In this document: positions 12,184 through 24,157 of the stretch, in pieces
Numbering within the stretch: position 1 is the first letter of the stretch
Layout: each line of letters starts with the position of its first letter
NCBI GenBank assembly: GCA_946800325.1
Contig: OX326961.1
Coordinates: 43,676,215-43,740,214 of the forward strand
Source of the DNA: Luzula sylvatica
Taxonomy: Eukaryota; Streptophyta; Magnoliopsida; Poales; Juncaceae
DNA: 64,000 nt
Direction of reading: 5' to 3'
Program-made: the position numbers and the translations under genes
Notes under the pieces: generated by a model
Database searches by the model: none
What the model was told of the DNA's origin: nothing
The model's input: only the letters and a program-made list of their open reading frames with translations

Positions 12184-12975
12184 ATTGATGTAGTAATTAA
12201 GCGTGTCAATTAATATTTAATTGAGTCAACTAGAAATGCTAATCAATTTATTTTGTTACTTGATGTCAAGGTTATTGTAATGAATTTGGGGACCAATTAT
12301 ATTTTTTTCATATATGAATATAATTTGGTATATGAATATAATTTGGGTTGAATACAAACAAAACTCTAAAAAGAAAAAAAGAAAGAAAAAAGAGGACACA
12401 TGTCCACATTGTGTCGTATGTTTGGAATTAGATATATTGATAGAAAATTATTGATGTATTAATTAAGCGTGTCAATTAATATTTAATTGAGTCAACTAGA
12501 AATGCTAATCAATTTATTTTGTTACTTGATGTCAAGGTTATTGTAGTGAATTTGGGGACCAATTATATTTTTTTCATATATGAATATAATTTGGTATATG
12601 AATATAATTTGGGTTGAATACAAACAAAACTCTAAAAAGAAAAAAGAAAAGAAAAAGAGGACACGTGTCCACATTGTGTCGTATGTTTGGAATTATATCT
12701 ATTGATAGAAAATTATGGATGCATTAATTAAGCGTGTCAATTAATATTTAATTGAGTCAATTAGAAATGCTAATCAATTTATTTTGTTACTTGATGTCAA
12801 GGTTATTGTAATGAATTTGGAGACCAATTATATTTTTTTCATATATGAATATAATTTGGTATATGAATATAATTTGAGTTGAATACAAACAAAACTCTAA
12901 AAAGAAAAAAAGAAAGAAAAAAGAGGACACGTGTCCACATTGTGTCGTATGTTTGGAATTAGATCTATTGATAGA
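12184..12975. repeat. Tandem repeat, about 266 bp x 3
   Basis: Three consecutive copies begin near 12184, 12451 and 12716. Each runs from TTAATTAAGCGTGTCAATTA through a repeated ATATATGAATATAATTTGG stretch to ACACGTGTCCACATTGTGTC. The copies are highly similar, so the amplification looks recent. The start of the unit resembles sequence in the duplicated segments near 23650-23900 and 25700-25950, so the unit probably derives from a dispersed element, possibly the one ending at 11562. Confidence 0.85.
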
Positions 12976-13849
12976 TGATAGATAGATAGCAAATTTTGTA
13001 TAGATTGGTTTAAGCTTTGTATAGCTTATTAGATGAATTAGTGAAAATTAACAAATTTATATGCTGACTAATAATAAACAAGTATTTTTTGTTCAATGTA
13101 TTTTAATCAATACAATTTCAGATAATTGGCGACGTAATTAGTGAAATGTGTACTCTTTTTTTAGAAAATTAGCAAATCAATAGATTATAATTTGAAAAAT
13201 ATTAAACATTCTAATTAAGTTTCAAAATTTTATTTAAATAACAAAATTTTAACTTATAATATCTAATTTGCACAAAGTTATGTTTTAATATTTCTAACTT
13301 AATTAATAACAAAGTAATTAGTGAAATGTGTATTAATCAGTTTTTTTAAACTTAATAATTTCTTTGATAAGTAATTGAACTTAGTAATTAATAAGTCTAA
13401 AGCTAAAAATTTAATATTTTACAAAGTATTAAGCTTGACTTAGTGATTAACACATTTGTTAATTTTAAAAATATTAAACTTAGTAAGATTATTTTTACAT
13501 TTTTTGTGTTTAACTACTATGTTCTTACTTAATAGTCAGTGGTTAACATATGTATTTTTTGTGTCAAATTCAAATTAGCAGTCAAATGCAAATACAAATT
13601 GAAAATTGAAAATTGAAAATTCTAATTCTAATTCTAATTCTAATTCTAATGAATACCGAATCAAGCAATTTAGCTCCCGATTAACTAACAATTAATATAC
13701 TTCAAACTTAACACTAATAATTACTACAAATATATACAAACACAATTCACAGCAATTACATCAGGATTAAAATCAAATTTATACAACACAATTAACGTAC
13801 AAATTACATCAACCAACTCATAAAGTAACAACGCATTAATTAACAAATA
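12976..13849. other. AT-rich non-coding DNA
   Basis: No gene is recognised. Short tandem runs of AAAATTG and TCTAAT occur around 13590-13650. The rest is low-complexity AT-rich sequence. Confidence 0.5.
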
Positions 13850-14081
13850 GGGGAGTGCTATGATAGACCTATTTTCTTATCATGGACCAATTTTTTTTAA
13901 AAAAAAATTCGAATATTTGTGAAATAATGATATTTTTTGTAAGATTCTAGTGTATATTTACATTTTAATGTTATTCAAAACATAAATTTTGTAGAATTAA
14001 TTAATAAATAACTAAAATTCTTAAAATATTTTTTTAAAAATTGGTCCATGATAAGAAAATGGGTCTATCATAGCACTCCCC
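13850..14081. mobile_element. MITE family M, copy 2 (232 bp)
   Basis: It has the same termini as copy 1 (GGGGAGTGCTATGATAGACC and its complement). A perfect 9-bp target duplication TAACAAATA lies at 13841-13849 and 14082-14090. The core is inverted relative to copy 1. Confidence 0.93.
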
Positions 14082-14259
14082 TAACAAATATGCCCTCATT
14101 ATCACATAATATAAAACCAATATAACATTTTTGATCATACAAAAAATGCATAAAATAGAGAAAAATGCATCACAATTGAATTTTACGTACTTGCTTCCTG
14201 TCCAAAAAAAGAAAAAAATCATTACTCAAATTATTTTGTTATTCGATAGATCGAAACAT

Positions 14260-15833
14260 CAAGCTTACATTAGTGGTGTTTTGATAGAACTTGTCCAGCA
14301 TTTCTTCGGGTACATAAGGGCTAACTGGAGTCTCCTTTTAAACATATTTAACTGTTAATTGATAGCTCACTATAAGAAAAACCAAAAATTTCAATCAATA
14401 ATTAACATACTTGTATAATTAAAACATTTACCAAGCAATTTAGCTGCGAATTAACTGTCAATTCACCGCGAAACAGCCAACTAACAGACAATTAATTGTC
14501 AAATTGATTAAAAGCCAATTAACTTACAAATCGATCACCATTTTGGATTAAAACTATTAACAGCCAATTAACTTACAATTGGCTATCTGACGAGTTGCGC
14601 ATTCTGAATTATTCTTTATCCAAAACTACAATTAAAGAAGATTAAAAATAAATTCAATACTAATAACAAAATTGATATGGTAATAATAATGACGAGCACG
14701 ACCTTAATTTAGTAGGATGAAGTGGTGGGATAAGTCTCACCCTCCTCTGGTTGAATGACATCAATACCCTCGATTAACCATGTTATTTACAAGAATACAA
14801 AGATCCTTCGTAGTTCGTATCCTGGAGCCATGTTCATGGTGTTAATTGGAATTGAAGTCGTGCTGTTTATACAAATGAAAGATCAATTAATTGCAAATTG
14901 CAAATTGCAAAGCAGTAATTGACAAGTAAAGATGAAGAAATTACCTGACACTTTGACGAAAGAGAATGGTATTTCTTATTAAAGGGTCTGGTTGTTTACC
15001 ATGAATATTGCACGTTAATATGAAAAAAAAAATTAATTGAGCCATTTTAAAATAGTAAAAAAAAAAATATTACAGTTTTGCAGCCTGCTAAGGAAAATAC
15101 AGTACAAGCACCTGATCATGAACTTTCCTATAAAATTTTAGGAACACATACGTAAATCTTTCATTACTTTTTAGTTATATGTCCAAATTGAATTCGGTTT
15201 GTTTTGTTAGATTTGTTATCGTGTATTGAATGATTGTGTGAAATCGGATAGTTTTATCTTGCATTTACAATTTATTTACATTTTTTTTATTAATTATAGA
15301 TTTATGTTAAAAATTAGTATTGCAATATTTCTTGTGATATTTAAAATTATATAATTTTTTTTCACTTACCTATTTATGTATTTTTTCACGTTTGAAATTT
15401 TGTCTTGTTTTGTAAAATAAACTTGATTGGTTTCTATATATTTTAAAATCACCAAAAAATATCATGTTTAACCTGATTGTATCTCATGATCATATCTCAC
15501 TCAATTTCATTTTTTTTTTATTTGTTATGAATTTTGGAAACGCCATCCTCACAATCTTTAATACTATTCGTCACGTACGTCCCCCTATATCTCGTAAAAC
15601 ACAGCTCTCAACAGTTGCAAATTCAACTCGGAACTGAACATTCTCGACACCTCATCAAGTGCATCTTCCGACTCATGATCATCCATCAAAACTACAAAGC
15701 ACACATAACAATAAATAAAACATTTTAGAAAAAACAAAACAATGATTTCGATAGAAACAACTCTCAAGGATATCATGAAATCAACATTATTTTTCTGCAA
15801 GACTGACCAGCGACCCGATATCAATAAGGACAA
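14260..15833 (-). pseudogene. Possible gene relic: exon-like fragments
   Basis: Three protein-like fragments occur in minus-strand order. At about 15585-15690 is a segment containing DDHESEDALDEVSRMF, preceded by an acceptor-like TTTGTAG. At 14709-14870 is a frame ending WLIEGIDVIQPEEGETYP plus TTSSY and a stop, interrupted upstream by one in-frame stop. At about 14270-14332 is a segment containing YVPEEMLDKFYQNTT, followed by a donor-like GTAAGC. They may be exons of one dead gene or separate captured fragments. I do not recognise the family, and chance open frames cannot be excluded. Confidence 0.25.
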
Positions 15834-15998
15834 GTCCTTAGAGGGTCGAGTCTCGTGGCCATGTTTTCGTAATATTCCTAGCGCATTGCATATGCAGAGA
15901 TATTGTTTCGCACATTTCTCTTTTCTTCCAAATAAAATGGCTTATGACCGATGGATCAGATTTGGAGCCTTGGAGGATCCAACTATCTTTCTAATCAA

Positions 15999-16027
15999 CT
16001 AGCTTTTTCCCCGCGCAATTGCGCGGG
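15999..16027 (-). mobile_element. Helitron-like 3' terminus (2)
   Basis: On the minus strand a perfect 18-bp palindrome CCCGCGCAATTGCGCGGG (16010-16027) is followed by a short spacer and CTAG at 15999-16002, then T. The palindrome core matches the termini at 11562 and 23394. The element body would lie to the right, in the AT-rich 16-17.3 kb region. No 5' end was identified. Confidence 0.5.
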
Positions 16028-16854
16028 AGCTCTCGAGTTTGTCATGATTATTCGCACATCCGTGATTTGGTATATTTTTAACCCCCTAATTTTTTTTTGA
16101 TATTGTAAAAATCCTCTATCTTTTTCCCCGCGCAATTTTTTTTACCAAACTTTTATTTTAAAATACTCCTTATGGATGATATTAATTTTTTTTTTCCAAA
16201 ATACCCTCCAAATCTCATATCTAATAATTAAAAGTTATTTTTGTTATTTTTTATTAATTTTAAGAAAATTCATAAACACTTCTTAACATGTAGTGATTTA
16301 AAAAAATTTAAATTATTACATATTTTGTTTATATAATTTTAATATTCCATTCTTTATTCATAAAAAACTAACATTAAATAATAATAAATAAACATCTTGC
16401 AAATATATTCATAGAAAATATCTATTTAAACATCTACTTTTTATTTTAGTTTTCCTTTTTTGTATTTTTTAATAGTTTTATGATATTTTATTTTTAAATA
16501 TTTGCAAGATGTTCTTTTAATAATATTATTCAACTTATTATAATTTTATGTTAGTTTTTCAAGAAAAATAATACATAAGTCGAATATTTGTAATGAATGA
16601 AATATTAAAATTATATAACATATAACATATAGTAATTTTTTTTAATTATTATATATTACAAAAAGTTTAAGAATTTTTTAAAATTAAAAAAACATTTTTT
16701 TTAAATGAATACATATGTAAATTAATTGTTTTTTACAATATCTAAAAATTTAAGAAGTCTTTTGAAAATTTTCCAAGTAAAGTGGTGATAGGGAGGCATA
16801 ATAAGGTGGTGATGTGGAGGCATGAGATGAGAGGAATTATTAATAATGTAAAAA
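16028..16854. other. AT-rich non-coding DNA next to Helitron-like end
   Basis: No genes. A second partial copy of the palindrome half (TTTTTCCCCGCGCAATTTT) occurs near 16125-16140. The stretch may be the body of a non-autonomous Helitron. Confidence 0.4.
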
Positions 16855-17270
16855 AGGACCGAAATTTAAATTAAAAGGACCAAAATGTTAATAAAAAGTA
16901 CCAAAGTGTGAACAAAAACTGAAAAGGACCAAGATATAAATAAAAAGAACTATAATGTAAATTCAAAAATGTAAAAAAGGACCGACATGTAAATAAAAGA
17001 GGATCAAGATGTAAATGAAGGACCAAAATGTAAGTTTCTAAACTTAAAAGGACAAAAATGTAAATAGAAAGGATCAAAATGTAAATAAAAATGACCAAAA
17101 TGTAAAAAAAAAAATTTCAAAGAGGCCCCTGGACCAAAGTGTAATTTTTTAAACTTGAATGGACCAAATGTAAATAAAAAGGACCAAAATGTAAATAAAA
17201 AAGGACCAAAATATAATTTTTTCAAATAAAAAAGACCAAAATGTAAAAAAAAAAAAAAAATTTACAAAGA
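16855..17270. repeat. Degenerate minisatellite of GGACCAAAATGTAAATAAAA units
   Basis: Roughly 20-22-bp units of GGACCAAAATGTAAATAAAA repeat with many substitutions and variable A-runs. The long minus-strand open frames rich in Phe, Leu and Trp are a by-product of the repeat and not genes. Confidence 0.85.
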
Positions 17271-17567
17271 GGTCCCTGATGACGTGGAGGGCTAAGAAGA
17301 GGGGAATTTCCCTAACTTTATAACTATTAATAATTTGCACCAATGTCTCAAATATTTTGTAAAATCCTAATTGTTTTAAACTCATTGGTTACTGGATATG
17401 AAAAAATACTTCTAAAATTAATTGTCTTTCTTATATAAAAGAAGAAAATGCAAGAAGCATTCTTGCCATTCGAAAGGCGTGATTAACCAATAATATTTGT
17501 GTGTAATAAAATTGGAGAGGTGAGATGTATGACTATTGCCAGTTTTTATATGTTTAAAGGCCATTCA

Positions 17568-18775
17568 TTTTTTTTTTTTGATTAATTGAGGCGGGTTAGA
17601 AGTCCCGCACCCAAACTATATTGATAATATAGTTACAAAGTAACCACGGTATTTACAAAGATATGTACATTTTCAGTTAGTTCTAGGTAACTGCACCTTA
17701 TAATCTTATTTTTTTCAAGAGCTATTTGCCTTCGTTAGTTGTATGAAAGTATCAATTTCTATATGAATATCCATCACCAATTGCTTGTATGATCTCGCCT
17801 TATCTTGAAAGATACGCATGCATCTCTCTTTCCATATATTATGTAGTCCATAGGCAATAATTACCTTTTTGTCGTTATGTGTTTGGTCATCTAATAGAAA
17901 TTCCAACACATTTGTTGCATAAACTATTTGTAGATCATATTTTGCCTCCAAGCACGTTCAAACCGCCACTGAATATGATCATTTATTTGCTATATGATAT
18001 AGTGTTTCCTCTTGTTGTTTACACAATATACATCTATTCGGTATTTGCCATCCCCTTTTGATCAAGTTATCAGTCGTTAAAAGCTCATTTTTAGCACACA
18101 ACCACAAGAAACATTTGATTTTAGGTTGTGCTTTAATTTTTCATATCTGATTTTGATTCAATGACGTGTATACTCCTCTTATAACAAATTGATACATACT
18201 TTGCGTTGAGAATATACCATTTTGTTTCCACCTCCATGTAATATCATCTTTCTGATTCATGATCGGACCGTTTATCTGTTGTAGAGTGTTCTGTAGTTGC
18301 ATATATTCATTATTCGCCTGTCTTGATCTTGGTGTTTTGAGATGTTGTATTTCCCCGTTTATCCATATGTGATTTAAGAGCTCTTGATCTTCCTCTTTAT
18401 ATGTATATAATGTAAGGTATTGATATTTCATTGCTATTCCATTCCAATTATTGTCCGAGAATTTTATTTGGGAACCCTCTCCTAGGATTATTTGCACCCA
18501 TGTGTTGAAAGGCTCGTATAACTTATTGCAAAAAATTTCATAATCTTGAATTTATCTTACTCGCCTTTCCAAAATTCTCATATATTTGATATCCATAGAC
18601 CTCCATCATTAACTCCTTCCATATATTGTTACTTGGTTTGTATAACTTCCAGATCCATTTTATCAGTAACGCCTCATTAAAGGTTTTAATATCCAATATC
18701 GATAATCCTCCATATTTTTTTGGTCTACATACTTTCTGCCAAGCTACCAATGGTAGTCCTTTACCCTTAGAGGCC
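17568..18775 (-). mobile_element. 5'-truncated, decayed LINE (L1-type) retrotransposon
   Basis: Minus-strand fragments read like the C-terminal part of plant LINE ORF2 after the reverse transcriptase. VAWQKVCRPKKYGGLSILD with FNEALLIKWIWKLY is followed by ITWRWKQNGIFSTQSMYQF, as in the RVT zinc-binding region, then HNIWKERCMRIFQDKARSY near the end. Stops and frame changes separate the pieces at 18538-18750, 18141-18497 and 17715-17951. A T-run at 17568-17579 is the poly(A) tail in antisense. Reverse transcriptase and endonuclease are absent, as usual for 5'-truncated copies. Confidence 0.8.
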
Positions 18776-18840
18776 GTTTGGTTCGTGCTTTGGAGAATGC
18801 CTTGGTATGAAGTATGTCAAGGAATCTCATCCCACGAAAT

Positions 18841-20188
18841 TGTTGGTTAATTCTAACCTAGGGGGGGTGAATAGGTAATCCTAGTGTATAATTTTCGACT
18901 ATAGTATACCGATTCTAAATTAGTGCGGAAGCTAAAATGATATAATTTAAATTAAGAAAATACCGAACAATTTGAACACGCGATGTTTGATAACGGAGTT
19001 CGGTAGGTGGTTGCTTTGTAGCTTTAACTCACCGTCTACTTTCTCAATCGACCGATTCGATTGAATACAAGTAGCTACGTCTCCGGGGATGCCTTGCGCC
19101 TTTTTCGGCTTTCGATTGAATTCCCAAATCACTCTTACAAGGTTTTGCCGAGATTGATTTACACGTTTTTCTATCAATCTCTAGCGGGCTTTACACTCTT
19201 GATGCTAGCCTATTACAATTCTAATACGAACTAAACGTGATCGGTCACGCAAGTTGGGAATCGTATTTGATGGAGGAATGAAAGAAAATAATCACTAAGA
19301 ATGTTTAGATGATTATGAGCTCCAAGTATTTTGCAAGTATTCTCTCTTTTTAAAGTGGAAATAAGATTGTCAAAGGTTAGGAGAGAGAATGAGGGAAATG
19401 TTCTATTTATAGAACACATAGATCCTTCCCAGAACTTGCATTTTCCGCATAGTCCGTTATAACGAACTGCATGTCCGTTACAACGGACCATAAGTCAAAC
19501 TAGCCGTTATGGCTGTTATATTCGAATTTTTTCACAGTCTGTTATAACGGAATGTAGTTCTGTTATAACGGAAGTCTGTGTTATGTAGTTCGTTGTAACG
19601 AACTGACATGTCCGTTACAACGGACATCATACTGAAAAACTTCTCTTCAGTTCGAGTTTAATTCCCGTTATAACGGAGTAATCTCCGTTACAACGTATAG
19701 TGGCATTCCGTTGTAACGGACGGACATACTTCTGTGACATCCTTCAAGTTTGAATTTAATTAGCGTTGTAACAGACAGTATTCCGTTGCAACGTTTTGCT
19801 GAAGTCCGTTATAACGGATTGGTTAATCCGTTGTAACGGACTATACTGTGTTTTCATTCTTGAATAGGACGAGCATGTCCGTTATAACGGACACTGAGTT
19901 CCGTTGTAACGGACATCCTTGTTTCAGCCTTTTATATCAATTCAGGATTTTGAATATATTTATTTGACTTTTATTTTGAGCTTAATCACACATAAACAAG
20001 TTTAGGGATACATATACTGTGTTTTGATGATTAGATTGATATCCCAACTTGCGGAATCTTCGATGTCTTGATTCAGTGATTCTTCTACGTCTTGATCTTC
20101 TTTGTGATTCTTCTACGTCTTGATCTTCTTTGCGATTCTTCGACGTTTTGTTCTTTTTATTGCACTTTGTACCTATGTATCCTATACA
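18841..20188 (-). mobile_element. Solo LTR, palindrome-rich family P, copy 1
   Basis: In its own (minus) orientation it starts TGTATAGGATACATAGGTAC and ends with a C-rich tract, AGGTTAGAATTAACCAACA. A TATA box CTATAAATAG lies at 19403-19412 on the minus strand. The TG...CA ends, promoter and lack of coding sequence identify an LTR without an internal region. U3, upstream of the TATA, carries about 15 short palindromes of CCGTTATAACGG or CCGTTGTAACGG type. The palindrome-rich U3 recalls LTRs of Sirevirus-type copia elements. That assignment is inference. Confidence 0.75.
19448..19915. repeat. Palindrome cluster in LTR copy 1
   Basis: About 15 copies of a 12-16-bp palindrome, mostly TCCGTTATAACGGA and TCCGTTGTAACGGA, are separated by 10-40 bp of unrelated sequence. 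The invariant core is CGTT-NN-AACG. The cluster lies in U3 upstream of the minus-strand TATA box. Confidence 0.9.
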
Positions 20189-20194
20189 CCATTA

Positions 20195-21598
20195 TGTTGT
20201 TTAATTCTAACCTAGAGGGGAGTGAATAGGTAACCTAATTGGCAATTATCGACTAGGTATACAAATTCTAATTTTAGTACGGAATATAAATTTAAGTTAA
20301 TAATGAAAAGAAGATACCGAACACGCGATGTTTATTACGGAGTTCGGTAGGTGGTTGCTTTGTAGCTTTAACTCACCATTTACTCGCTTAATTGACCGAT
20401 TCAATTAATTGCGAGTACCTACGTCTCCGGGAATGCCTTGTGCCTTTTCGGCGTTCGATTGAATTCCAACTCACTCGTACAAGGTTTTGCCTAGATCGAG
20501 TTACACGTTTCTCTCGATCTATGGCGGCTTTACACTCTTGGTACTAGCCTATTACAATATCTAAATACTAACTAAACGTGATCGGTCACGCAAGTTGGGA
20601 ATAGTATTTGGAAGGGAAGAGGGAAATCTAATCTCTAAGAATGATTTAGAAGATTGTTTTAGCTCAATGATATAGCAATGTTTCTCTCTTTGGAAGTTTA
20701 GATTTGGATAATTGAAGTGAAGAGAGAGAATGAGGGAAGGGTTCTATTTATAGAACACATAGTCCCTTCCCTCACTTGCTTATTCTGAATAGTCCGTTGC
20801 AACGGACATATGTTCCGTTGTAACGGAACTCTCAAAAAAACTAGCCGTTATGGCTGCCGTACTTGAATTTATTACACAGTCCGTTGTAACGGAATATAGT
20901 CCGTTGCAACGGAAGTCTGTGTTAGCTTGTCCGTTGCCACGGACTTGAGTCCGTTCCAACGGACATGCTACTGAACCAACACTTCAGCTTTGGTTTTAAT
21001 TCCCGTTGCAACGGAGAGTTTTCCGTTACAACGTGGTGAGGGGTTCCGTTACAACGGATTGGTTAATCCGTTGCAACGGACTTATGTGGAAGTTTATACT
21101 GAAGTGCAGCCTTGATGTCCGTTACAACGGACATTAATGTCCGTTACAATGGACATTCTTCTGTGACAGGCTTCCTCATTGGAAATAAAATAACGTTGCA
21201 ACGGAGATAGAGTTCCGTTACAACGTACATGTCCGTTACAACGTATTGGTGATTACGTTGCAACGGACTATACTGGTTTTTCCATGTTGAATAAATCGAG
21301 TAGTTCCGTTACAACGGACTGGAATTCCGTTGCAACGGACATACTGATTTCAGCCTTTTTAATTGAATTCAAGTACTTTTTCATTGAGTTTAATCTTTTA
21401 AACAAGTTTAGAGATACCTATATATTGTATTGATGATTAGGTAGCTATCCCAACTTGCGGAATCTTCTATGTCTTGATCTTCTTCGCAATTCTTCAACGT
21501 CTTGATTCATGTGCGTCTTGATTTTATCCATGATTCTTCAACGTCTTTGATTCTTGTTATTCTTGATTGATCCTTTCATTTTGTACCTATCTCCTACA
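20195..21598 (-). mobile_element. Solo LTR, palindrome-rich family P, copy 2
   Basis: It has the same organisation as copy 1 and lies head-to-tail with it, 6 bp away. Minus-strand TATA box CTATAAATAG is at 20744-20753. It begins TGTAGGAGATAGGTAC in its own orientation and ends AATTAAACAACA. Its palindromes are mostly CCGTTGCAACGG and CCGTTACAACGG. The 5 bp on each side are CATTA (left) and CATTT (right), possibly a target duplication with one change. It is clearly diverged from copy 1, so the pair is not a fresh tandem duplication. Confidence 0.75.
20790..21345. repeat. Palindrome cluster in LTR copy 2
   Basis: About 20 copies of TCCGTTGCAACGGA, TCCGTTACAACGGA and close variants. The half-site CCGTT/AACGG is shared with copy 1, while the central dinucleotide has shifted from AT/GT towards GC/AC. 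Confidence 0.9.
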
Positions 21599-21600
21599 CA

Positions 21601-22888
21601 TTTATCTTGCTAGATTTCGTTAGTAGTATCGACATTGTATTTGAGATAATCAAACAATAGGAAATTTGAACCAACACATTCTCGATAGATTTTGTTAGCA
21701 ATATCGACATTGTTTTTGAGATAATCAAACAACCGGAAATTTGAATCAACAGAAATAGCATTCTATGACATACTCTAATACCTTGTTTGGTTGGTACGTT
21801 TATTTATTCCATGACATACTCTAAAAATGTAAAAATGAGTTTATTTATCGAAACCTTGAGATATTTATTTTTGAAAATTAAAATAAAATGTATTCCCTCC
21901 TCATGGGAACGGAGAAAAACCACAAATTTTGGTGGTAATCATATTCCCATCAACTATTCCCTAAGAAATGGAGTATGCCATTACTTTATTTGAAAGACCA
22001 TTTCCTTTACATAGGAATTTTTTCGCATTCAATTCTTCTTCATATTACATCTTTCCACATTTATCTCAATTGCTTAATTTTTTAATTTATATGTTTAAAG
22101 ACCATTCAATTCTTCTTCATATTACATCTTTCCACATTTATTTCAATTGCTTAATTTTTTAAAGATTTTTTTTTTTGTAAAAAATTGCCAAAAAACACAT
22201 ATACACTCGTGCACTCCTACTTTACTTAAAGTTTCATATTTAAATACTTTCTTATGTAATCTTATTTTGCACGTATATTTAAATTTTTTGATGAACCCAC
22301 GTCATATTCATGATTATTGAACATTCAATTTAATAACGTGACTCTATCTTATACATTAATATTATATTTGATTATTTAGTACATATTTTATATGATCATT
22401 TGTAAACGTTAATTTCAATCGTTGGATGTATGTGATTTGAACTCATTTGTTCTTTTTTTGCTTGATTCTTTTAAGATTATATTCTATATAGTCGTTTCTG
22501 TTTCTTTATTTTACAATGACTTTAAATTACTCTTTTTAAGTCATGTAGTGTTTGATATTTTAAATTCAAGTCGTACGATTATAATTAAACCGTTGATGTT
22601 ATGTCCACATGACAAAAAATATGAAAAGTTTTATTAATTTTTTTTGACACACAAATTATACAATTTTGTTATTTAATTAATTTTTTTTGTTAGTATTTAA
22701 TATTTATATATAATTTATTTCTCTCTCATTAAATTAATGAATATATTTTTATAATATGAAAATTATAATATTTTTATATAAGTTATATTAATAATTTTTA
22801 AAAACTTTAATTTCAAAAATCCGTCACGTATATTCACTTGGATTTTCTCTTTATTTCGACAGTCGTATTAATATAGTTCATATATAAT
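21601..22888. other. AT-rich spacer with two small tandem duplications
   Basis: A 77-bp unit is repeated twice at about 21608-21755 (AGATTTCGTTAGTAGTATCG and its variant). Another unit of about 76 bp is repeated at about 22030-22165 (CAATTCTTCTTCATATTACA). No gene was recognised. The open frames here have no supporting features. Confidence 0.6.
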
Positions 22889-24157
22889 TTTTTTTATTTG
22901 AATTCATGAACATATTATGTAAGAAAACACAATGCAAAATAACACATATAAATAATTAAATAATAATAATTTTTCTAAAAGTTACAATAGTCGGAATCTT
23001 ACATTAATAATTACGTTATATTTGTATTTTTTTTGTTTTCCTCAATATAGAATATTTTCTTTTTCAAATTTATCTTTCGGAAACTGTTTGTCCTTTCTTG
23101 TGTTGAAAATCAAAATTCTATTCTCTGCAAAATTGACTCATCCCAATCAAAATATTGAGTTTCATTGTCGAAACGTTTAGTTGATGTACAGACAACTTTG
23201 TGTTTTCGTCCATGAATAAATGTCCATTCTATATCAGACACAAATAACACAATAATTCTGTTATAAATAATTTTTTAAATTTGATTTGTGTATGTCGAAA
23301 CATTTTTGTACTTGCAAACAATCCAAACAATCAACAATAAAAAAATAAAATTTATAAAAAAAATATTACTGCAATTGCGCGGGTGCAGTGCTAGTACTCT
23401 TTGCCACTTTCTGTTCCCTACAAAATTGGCGCAACCCAACCGAAATATTCAATTTCCCTGTCCATGCTTGTATACATATTTTGTGCGACTTCTCTATACT
23501 CATGTGTTTGTTTATAAGGTCAATTACGAGCACACTAATCAAACATTTGACTTAGTTAAATCTTTTATTTTGACCTATGATATTTTGCATTCCAGCTACG
23601 AATTCATAATGGGGTTATATATTCAACCCCAAAACTCATTCCATCATTTTTAACGAGATGGAAAAGAAAATTAAGTGAGTTAATTAGTATTCTTAATTGA
23701 TTCAGTTAGCAATTTTAATGACCGTTTAATTAAATTGATATATCAATTAACATATATTCATATTAAAATTATTAATATGTCAATTAAATATATTAATTAA
23801 CAATTAATTATATTAATTGATAATATCAATCCATTTTATCCTTCCTGGTGTTAGAATGAGATTTGGGGGTAAGTATATTTTCCCATTCATAACAGGGGAC
23901 AGAGTGGACAATAAAAGTATATAAAAAAGAAAGGCCCGTAGGAGATTAGACCGACAAATTTCGAAAAAATATTTCTACTAGACAGCATTTCTCCTCCCAT
24001 GAAAACACATGACACCACTCATTTTGGAGCATAATTGTACTAAAACAAATAACAAATATATTGATTCAATCACTAACATTAAAATAGACATAAAAAAAAG
24101 TCAAAAACCAAGTTGAACAAGTTGAAATTTACTCACTGAAAATCTATTATCTCAACA
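22889..24157. repeat. Segmental duplication, copy A
   Basis: This segment aligns along its length with 24683-26532 in the same orientation, with scattered substitutions. Copy A lacks about 300 bp present in copy B (25966-26278); the break sits at ATAAAAGTA, which occurs at both ends of the missing part, so it looks like a microhomology deletion. No gene is contained. Confidence 0.88.
23369..23394 (+). mobile_element. Helitron-like 3' terminus (3a)
   Basis: The stem CTGCA (23369-23373) and TGCAG (23384-23388) closes a loop containing ATTGCGCGGG; TG, CTAG and T follow. It is repeated in copy B of the segmental duplication at 25404-25429. The GCGCGGG core matches the other two Helitron-like ends. 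The body would lie to the left. Confidence 0.45.

Noticed and set aside
19448..21345. Regularly recurring palindromes considered as a CRISPR-like array
   Set aside because: The repeat is only 12-16 bp, spacers vary widely in length, there are no cas genes and the DNA is plant nuclear. It is LTR U3 structure.
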